A stretch of DNA of 64,000 bases from the NCBI GenBank assembly GCA_965216255.1, contig OZ244148.1, positions 4,712,001-4,776,000 on the forward strand, given 5' to 3'. How positions within the stretch are numbered: position 1 is the first letter of the stretch; each line of letters opens with the position of its first letter. The notes beneath the pieces are model-generated. The model ran no database searches. It had not been told where the DNA came from and saw only the letters and a list, made by a program, of their open reading frames with translations. The stretch is from G965216255 sp965216255 (GTDB lineage Bacteria > Bacteroidota > Rhodothermia > Rhodothermales > Bin80). Shown here in pieces: positions 59,127-64,000 of the stretch. The position numbers were made by a program, and so were the translations under genes.

Positions 59127-60320
59127 ATGCGTTTACTGACCCATGTTTTGGGAATATTGTTTCTTGCGGTCCTGGCAGCGGGTTGCGATGTCGCGGACCC
59201 CACCGCCGATCCGCCTGGGATGCGCCGGGGTCGGGGCGCGACCATTTCCGTGGAAGTACTGGGTGAAGTCTCCGTCGTGGAAATCAATCGCCGCTTGAGC
59301 AGCGTCGGTGTGGCGTTCACGGCGCGGTTTCCCGTTGTCGAATACAGGGTGGTATACCAAACAGTGGACGCGCGGGGGAAGGTGGCGCTGGCTTCCGGCG
59401 CCATTGTGGCCCCGGCCCCGGCGCTCGGCCCCTTGCCTCTGGTAAGTTATCAGCACGGAACGAGTGTGCGCCGTACCGCTGTGCCGTCTCTAAGCGGAGA
59501 TGAACGTATCGTCGGCCTGGCCTTTGCCTCGACCGGTTATCTGGCCGCGCTGCCGGATTACCTGGGGCTGGGTAGCTCTCCGGGGCTGCATCCCTATGTG
59601 CATGCTGCGACGTCGAGCTCTGCGGTTGTGGACATGGTGCGCTCCACAGTAGATTTTGCGGCGGCGCACGGACTGGAGCTGGCGCAAGAGCTCTTCTTGG
59701 TCGGGTATTCAGAGGGAGGCTATACCACGATGGCGGCGCACCGCGCACTGGAGGCTGATCATGCGGATGAATTCACCGTAACGGCATCGGCGCCCATGGC
59801 GGGCCCATACGACCTTTCCGGTGTGATGGCTTCTGTTGTTACCGAGCACCGCCCATACCCGTCTCCCTACTACGTGCCGTACGTCTTGCTCTCGTATAAT
59901 GCCGTGTATGGCCTGTACGAGAGTCCGTCAGCGTTTCTGAGGAGTCCCTACGATGTGCTTATTCCGCCGCTCTTTGATGGCACGCACAGTGGAAGTGAGA
60001 TAAATGCTCTGCTCCCCGATATTCCACGTGAAATGCTGCAGCCGGAGTGGCTGTCTTCCTTCGAAAACGATCCAGACAACGTTTTTCGGCAGCGGCTTCG
60101 GGAAAACGACGTGTACGACTGGGTGCCTCGTGCACCTGTGCGGTTGTTCCACTGCGCGGGCGACCAAATTGTGCCCAAGGAGAATTCCGAAGTCGCGCTG
60201 CGCCACCTGTCACGGGGCAGCGCCAGCATAACGCTCACGGATCCGCTGCCCATCGCCGGCCACGGCGTATGCGCCCCGCTTAGCATGCTCCTGGCAAAGT
60301 ACTGGTTTGACTCGTTCTGA
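59127..60320 (+). CDS. Lipoprotein alpha/beta hydrolase (lipase/peptidase-like)
   Basis: 397 residues from the ATG at 59127, immediately followed by a lipoprotein signal peptide (RLLTHVLGILFLAVLAAGC, Cys20). An earlier in-frame start at 58989 only adds non-family residues. The alpha/beta-hydrolase triad is visible: Ser195 in VGYSEGGYTTM, Asp346 in CAGDQIVPKEN and His379 in AGHGVCAP. The oxyanion region is LPLVSYQHGTSV. Domain layout (large insert with LLSYNAVYGLYESPSAF between strands) resembles the secretory lipase/prolyl-oligopeptidase-like esterases. It probably hydrolyses esters at the cell envelope; the substrate is unknown. It stands alone on the + strand, before the decayed sulfatase. 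Confidence 0.85.
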   Translation: MRLLTHVLGILFLAVLAAGCDVADPTADPPGMRRGRGATISVEVLGEVSVVEINRRLSSVGVAFTARFPVVEYRVVYQTVDARGKVALASGAIVAPAPALGPLPLVSYQHGTSVRRTAVPSLSGDERIVGLAFASTGYLAALPDYLGLGSSPGLHPYVHAATSSSAVVDMVRSTVDFAAAHGLELAQELFLVGYSEGGYTTMAAHRALEADHADEFTVTASAPMAGPYDLSGVMASVVTEHRPYPSPYYVPYVLLSYNAVYGLYESPSAFLRSPYDVLIPPLFDGTHSGSEINALLPDIPREMLQPEWLSSFENDPDNVFRQRLRENDVYDWVPRAPVRLFHCAGDQIVPKENSEVALRHLSRGSASITLTDPLPIAGHGVCAPLSMLLAKYWFDSF

Positions 60321-60419
60321 CGCGGCGCACGGCCCGGTGGCGGGAGCTGCCGGGAGTGCCTGGTTGCAGCGGCGCGCGCCGTCTCAGGGCCGGCTGGACC
60401 CCTCGCGCGCAGTTCATGG

Positions 60420-61815
60420 AGCAGTTCACGCAGCTCGCGCTCCTTTTCGGAATGCGTCTGGACGAGGTTCCGGGTCTTGTCCGGATCGTCTTCCAGGCTG
60501 TACCGCCGGATCCGTGTCCTTTACGTCCACAGGCGTGAAGCCCCCGGAGCCCTGTCCGTCGATGAATTTGCAGGGTCCCTGGCGCAGGGCGAGCATGCCT
60601 TCGGAAGCATGGTGCATGGCTTCACCGCGTCCGGATATGCCTGTTGCACCGGTGAGCAAGCCATAAAGGCTGTAGCTGTCTTCTGCCGCATTTTCGGGCA
60701 AGGGGACGCCTCCGATGCCAGCGAACGTGGCCATAAGATGCGTCAGAACCGTTAACTGGTCCGTCACTACGCCGGAAGCAATGCGCGCGGGCCAGCGCAC
60801 GATAAGCGGTACGCGGTGCACTCCCCCCAGGACGTCCGCTTTCATGCCACGCCAGTGGTGATTGGACCGGTGCCCGTACCGACCGATCTCCTCGGGTCCC
60901 CAGAACGCTCCGTTGTCGCTCGTGAACACCACGAGCGCTTTTCCGCGAAGCTCCTCGTTGTCCAGGGCTCCCAGTATCATGCCCACCGCGCCGCCTACCT
61001 GGGCCGTAAATTCGCCGTAGGCCCCGGCTCCGCTCGTGCCCGGAACGGGCCAAGCGGAAGCCACGGTGTATGGGGCGCGGCGAGCGACACGTAAAGGAAG
61101 AAGGGCTTTCCATCCGCATTTCCCCGGATGTGCGCTGCCGCCTTTTCCGCAATCGTGGGAAGCACCTCGGCGTGGTTGAAGCCGGGGGTCATGGCGCCGC
61201 CGCGCCAAAAGGCGCCCACGCAGCACGGCATGGGGTCTTCCGTAGAATCGGACGGGGCCTCTACTACGCCTTCGTTTGCCACCCGTAGTAGGGTGGCATG
61301 TGCAGTGAAGCGGGTAGTCCGTAAAAGTAATTGAATCCCAGGGCACGGGGACCCTGCTCCAACGGTGCGGGGGTAGTCCACCGGTTTGACGGGGCCCAGC
61401 CCAAGGTGTTATTTGCCGATTACGGCGCTCCGGTAGCCTGCGCGTGCCAGCAGCGAGGCCATGCTGAGTCCGCCGTGTCGACAATAAGTGGATCGTAGCC
61501 TTGCGTCACGCCCGATTCAAGTGCCGGGAGGCGCCCCGCATAGCGGCCCGTAAGCAAGGGCGTACTGGGTGGGCGTGCAGACGCTGCTCGGAGCGTGTGC
61601 GCCCGTGAAACGCATCCCTTCAGAGGCTAGTTGATTAAGATGCGGAGTCGAGATTCTCGAATCCCCGTTGTAGCTTCCCATGTCACCGTAGCCCATGTCG
61701 TCTGCCATGATGACCACGATATGGGACAGTGGCTCTGTGCGGCCGCATCCGGCAAGGAGTGTGGCAAGGGCGAGCAGGGCGACAGAAAAGTGCTCGGCAT
61801 CAAGTCTGGATGGTT
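60420..61815 (-). pseudogene. Sulfatase (lipoprotein type), frameshifted
   Basis: Minus-strand reading: a lipoprotein-like leader (VALLALATLLAGCGRTEP), then the sulfatase start VVIMADDMGYGDMGSYNGDS with metal-ligand Asp residues, and the formylglycine motif region SSVCTPTQYAL, where the C-x-P-x-R consensus has Gln for Arg. The frame is lost after QYAL near 61555; later pieces are in other frames: VIGK-stop-HLGLG (a stop replaces Trp), YVSLAAPHTPW, LVVFTSDNGAFWGPEEIG and LLTGATGISGRGEAMHHASE. The gene is dead. An active product would have removed sulfate from glycans or small esters. Confidence 0.85.
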
Positions 61816-61817
61816 TC

Positions 61818-62768
61818 TTATGGGAAAAATGCTGGCAGTGAGCGGAGCTCTGCCAGAAGCGCCTCAGGCTGAGCTATGGTCTGGAGCGGTGCACGGACAG
61901 GGCCGCAGTCCAGGCCGCAGGGCGTCATTACGGTTTTCCCCGCCGCAACGACGCCGCGTGCCTCCAGTATCTGGAGCCCCCGGACGCTGCGTGCCGAAAG
62001 CTCCTGCGCGTGCCCGAGATCGCCTGTCCGGAAGGCATACATGAGGCGGGAGAAGTGGCGGGCGGCGAAATTGTAGGTGGCCCCCATGGCGAGCACCCCC
62101 AGCAGCATTTCGTCTACGCCAAACAGGATGTCAAAATCGCCCGCCTGCAGACGTGCCGCATATTCGGGCAGGTTCGGATCGCAGAATTGGAGGCCGCAGA
62201 GCGTCGGAATCCTCCCGGCAGCTTGTGCAAGAAAGGCTGCCACGGGTAGCTTCACGCCCGTTAGTGACGGGATATGATAGTATTAAAAGCGAGTGCGCTC
62301 GGCGAGCTCCGCCACGCGGATGCAGCAGTCCACCAGCGCCTCTGTGGATGCCGGCCTGAACTAGCACGGCGGGTGCATGGCGATGGCACACACGCCCAGG
62401 TCTGCGGCATGTGCGGCGAGCCTCCGTGCTTCGGCAAGACTGTTGTGCCCCACATTTACAATGAAACGCCGCCCTGGAGGCAGCGCAGCCCGCCAGGCTT
62501 CCGCGACGACCATTCGTTCTGCGCAGGATAGCGACGGACCTTCACCGGTGGTGCCGCAGACAAAGGCGCCGGGCACGCCCTGCCCCTCCAGCAGCGCCGC
62601 CTGGCGTGCTATCATGTGTGCGTGCAGGGTGCCGTCAGCGCGGAAGGGCGTGTGTGGCGGCAAGAAGGCAAGAGTTCGGCTCGCTAACAGGTGCTGGCGT
62701 GGAATTTGCGTAAAGGTATGAAGGAGCGGCACAATTTTATTCAGGGGGCACATCCTTGCACAAGCCAT
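61818..62768 (-). pseudogene. N-acetylneuraminate lyase / dihydrodipicolinate synthase family gene, nonsense-mutated
   Basis: One minus-strand frame encodes a class I aldolase of about 300 residues, interrupted by TAG (62361-62363) and TAA (62283-62285). Recognisable parts: TPFRADGTLHAHMIARQAAL, the GAFVCGTTGEGPSL loop, then, between and after the stops, FRPASTEALVDCC, YYHIPSLTGVKLPV and LCGLQFCDPNLPEY. The last should hold the Schiff-base Lys (G-x-K-F/Y-x-D), but here it is Gln (codon at 62187-62189). YNFAARHFSR follows after a shortened glycine loop. The combination of IPSLTGV and the GxxxxDxNL type is closest to N-acetylneuraminate lyase. Three lesions make it non-functional. The 5' end overlaps the divergent Nramp-related gene. 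Confidence 0.85.
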
Positions 62769-64000
62769 GGCCGCCCGGGACCCGTATCAGCGCAGCAGCG
62801 ACACCATTCTTGCGCCACCGGCCAGTCTGCGTGAGCGCATCCGGTTCATGGGTCCCGGATTCATCCTGTCGGCCTCCATTGTCGGCTCGGGCGAACTCAT
62901 CGCAACAACGCGACTGGGTGCGGAGGCCGGCTGGATTACCCTTTGGGTGATTATCGTTAGCTGCCTGGTAAAGGTGGCCGTGCAGCTGGAGTTCGGCAAG
63001 CAGGCCATCTATTCGGGCGAGACGACCATGCAAGCGCTGAACCGGCTGCCAGGCCCACGTTTCGGGAAGGCAAGGTGGACCATCTGGATGTGGCTGGTGC
63101 TGATGGCCGTAAAGTTGTTGCAACTCGGAGGCATAGTCGGTGGCACCGCACTTGTTCTGTTCATCGTGGTGCCGCAGGTGCCGCTGCCGGTATGGTGCCT
63201 GTTTACCGCGATCTCCGTATCGCTCATCATTTATCGCGGGCACTACGCGCCGGTTGAGCGTATTTCCCTTATCCTCATCGCGCTGTTTACCCTGCTAACG
63301 CTGATGTCGGTCGTGGCGCTGCAGTTTACACCTCTGCACATCAGCGCATCCGAGGTGATGACAGGCCTAACGTTCCGCCTTCCGGCTGAAGTCGCCTTTG
63401 TGGCCATTGGCGCCTTTGGTATCACGGGTGTAGGCGGCGACGAGATCATGGCCTACAACTACTGGCTCATCGAGAAGGGATACGCCGCGCATACCGGGCC
63501 GCGCGAGCGCAGCGACGCATGGCATGCGCGCGCCCGGGGATGGATCCGAGTCATGACGCTGGACGCACTCGCCTCCATGGTCGTTTATACGGTCATGACG
63601 GCGTCGTTTTACGCACTGGGTGCGGCCATTCTGCACACGCAGGGGCTGTTACCTGAGGGGATGGAAATAGTGGAAACACTCTCGAGGCTGTATACCGGGA
63701 GCCTGGGGCCGTGGGCCGGCGTCGTGTTTTTGGCGGGCGCTTTCGCGGTGCTGTTTTCCACGCTGTTCGGCGCACTTGCCATCTGGACCCGGCTGTTCTC
63801 AGATGCCTTCGCCCAGATTGGATGGCTCGATTTTTCCGATATGCGGCAGCGGCGTCTATCCATTGCCATTTTGGCCTGGGCCTTTCCGCTTGTGTGGGCA
63901 GCGCTGTTTCTTCTGGTCAAGCTGCCGGCGCTCATGGTGGTGATCGGGGGCGTGGCGGGAACCGTGATCCTGCTCATTGTGGTCTATGCCGCCGTGCATT
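62767..64000 (+). CDS. Nramp-related divalent metal transporter, 3' end outside the window
   Basis: From ATG 62767, 411 codons are open to the window end. At least nine hydrophobic segments are seen. The opening FMGPGFILSASIVGSGELIA is the TM1 region of the Nramp/SLC11 family but carries SIVGSGEL where true Nramp proteins have the metal-binding DPGN. In TM6, GITGVGGDEIMAYNYWL stands in place of the MPH motif. This matches the Nramp-related group common in Bacteroidota and Planctomycetota, whose substrate is not Fe/Mn in the same mode; Mg or other divalents have been shown for some relatives. A copy of its segment FYALGAAILHTQGLLPEGM occurs as a scrap at 5138. Divergent from the aldolase pseudogene, overlapping it by two bases. 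Confidence 0.88.
   Translation, partial: MAARDPYQRSSDTILAPPASLRERIRFMGPGFILSASIVGSGELIATTRLGAEAGWITLWVIIVSCLVKVAVQLEFGKQAIYSGETTMQALNRLPGPRFGKARWTIWMWLVLMAVKLLQLGGIVGGTALVLFIVVPQVPLPVWCLFTAISVSLIIYRGHYAPVERISLILIALFTLLTLMSVVALQFTPLHISASEVMTGLTFRLPAEVAFVAIGAFGITGVGGDEIMAYNYWLIEKGYAAHTGPRERSDAWHARARGWIRVMTLDALASMVVYTVMTASFYALGAAILHTQGLLPEGMEIVETLSRLYTGSLGPWAGVVFLAGAFAVLFSTLFGALAIWTRLFSDAFAQIGWLDFSDMRQRRLSIAILAWAFPLVWAALFLLVKLPALMVVIGGVAGTVILLIVVYAAVH

Overview
The window looks like chromosomal DNA of a GC-rich bacterium of the Rhodothermota/Bacteroidota/Balneolota type. The evidence is a secreted subtilase with a type IX secretion (Por) C-terminal tail, a TonB-dependent receptor with STN and carboxypeptidase-regulatory domains followed by a DUF4249-type lipoprotein, a PUR-type DUF3276 protein, bacillithiol synthase BshC and a bifunctional-nuclease protein with a UVR tail. 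The density of broken genes and insertion sequences (at least six IS families: ISNCY, IS66, IS110, IS256, IS3, IS1634) suggests a genome in decay, as in many host-associated bacteria. The exact lineage is inference.

Layout. 1-7.8 kb: ISNCY remnant, the subtilase (with a catalytic-triad Asp to Glu change), then a graveyard holding an Nramp scrap, an IS66 scrap, an IS110 N-terminus, a near-complete IS256-type element and an IS3 remnant. 8.0-24.2 kb: an accessory island bounded by two IS256-type copies. It carries a tyrosine-recombinase remnant, a type I restriction-modification operon (hsdM, HEPN/MNT pair, hsdS, and hsdR broken by an in-frame TAG), parA plus a ribbon-helix-helix gene, a truncated primase, and an exonuclease I-DinG helicase pair in which the helicase carries an exonuclease-like domain without its acidic residues. 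The outer flanks of the two IS256 copies are N- and C-terminal parts of an IS110 transposase, as if the island sat inside one IS110. 24.8-27.8 kb: a small protein, a cytoplasmic trypsin-like protease and a decayed IS3 element.

28-35 kb is a compact core segment on the + strand: TonB receptor, DUF4249 lipoprotein, recX, purine nucleoside phosphorylase, DUF3276 and hisD, several overlapping or closely spaced. 35-39.5 kb holds a broken PD40 (TolB-like) lipoprotein gene, a frameshifted membrane protein, an IS1634 remnant and an intact ISNCY transposase gene. 40.4-54.4 kb is a single 13,950-bp gene for a 4,649-residue surface protein: signal peptide, about 36 Calx-beta-like modules and a C-terminal outer-membrane beta-barrel resembling an autotransporter. 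55.2-64 kb: hisC, bifunctional nuclease, bshC, a lipoprotein alpha/beta hydrolase, then a broken sulfatase and a broken N-acetylneuraminate lyase/DapA-family gene on the minus strand, and the start of an Nramp-related transporter that runs off the window.

The most interesting items are the giant Calx-beta/barrel protein, the ExoI-DinG pair with a degenerate exonuclease domain inside an IS-bounded island, and the subtilase with an altered catalytic triad. Repeated nonsense mutations in otherwise readable genes mark recent gene decay.
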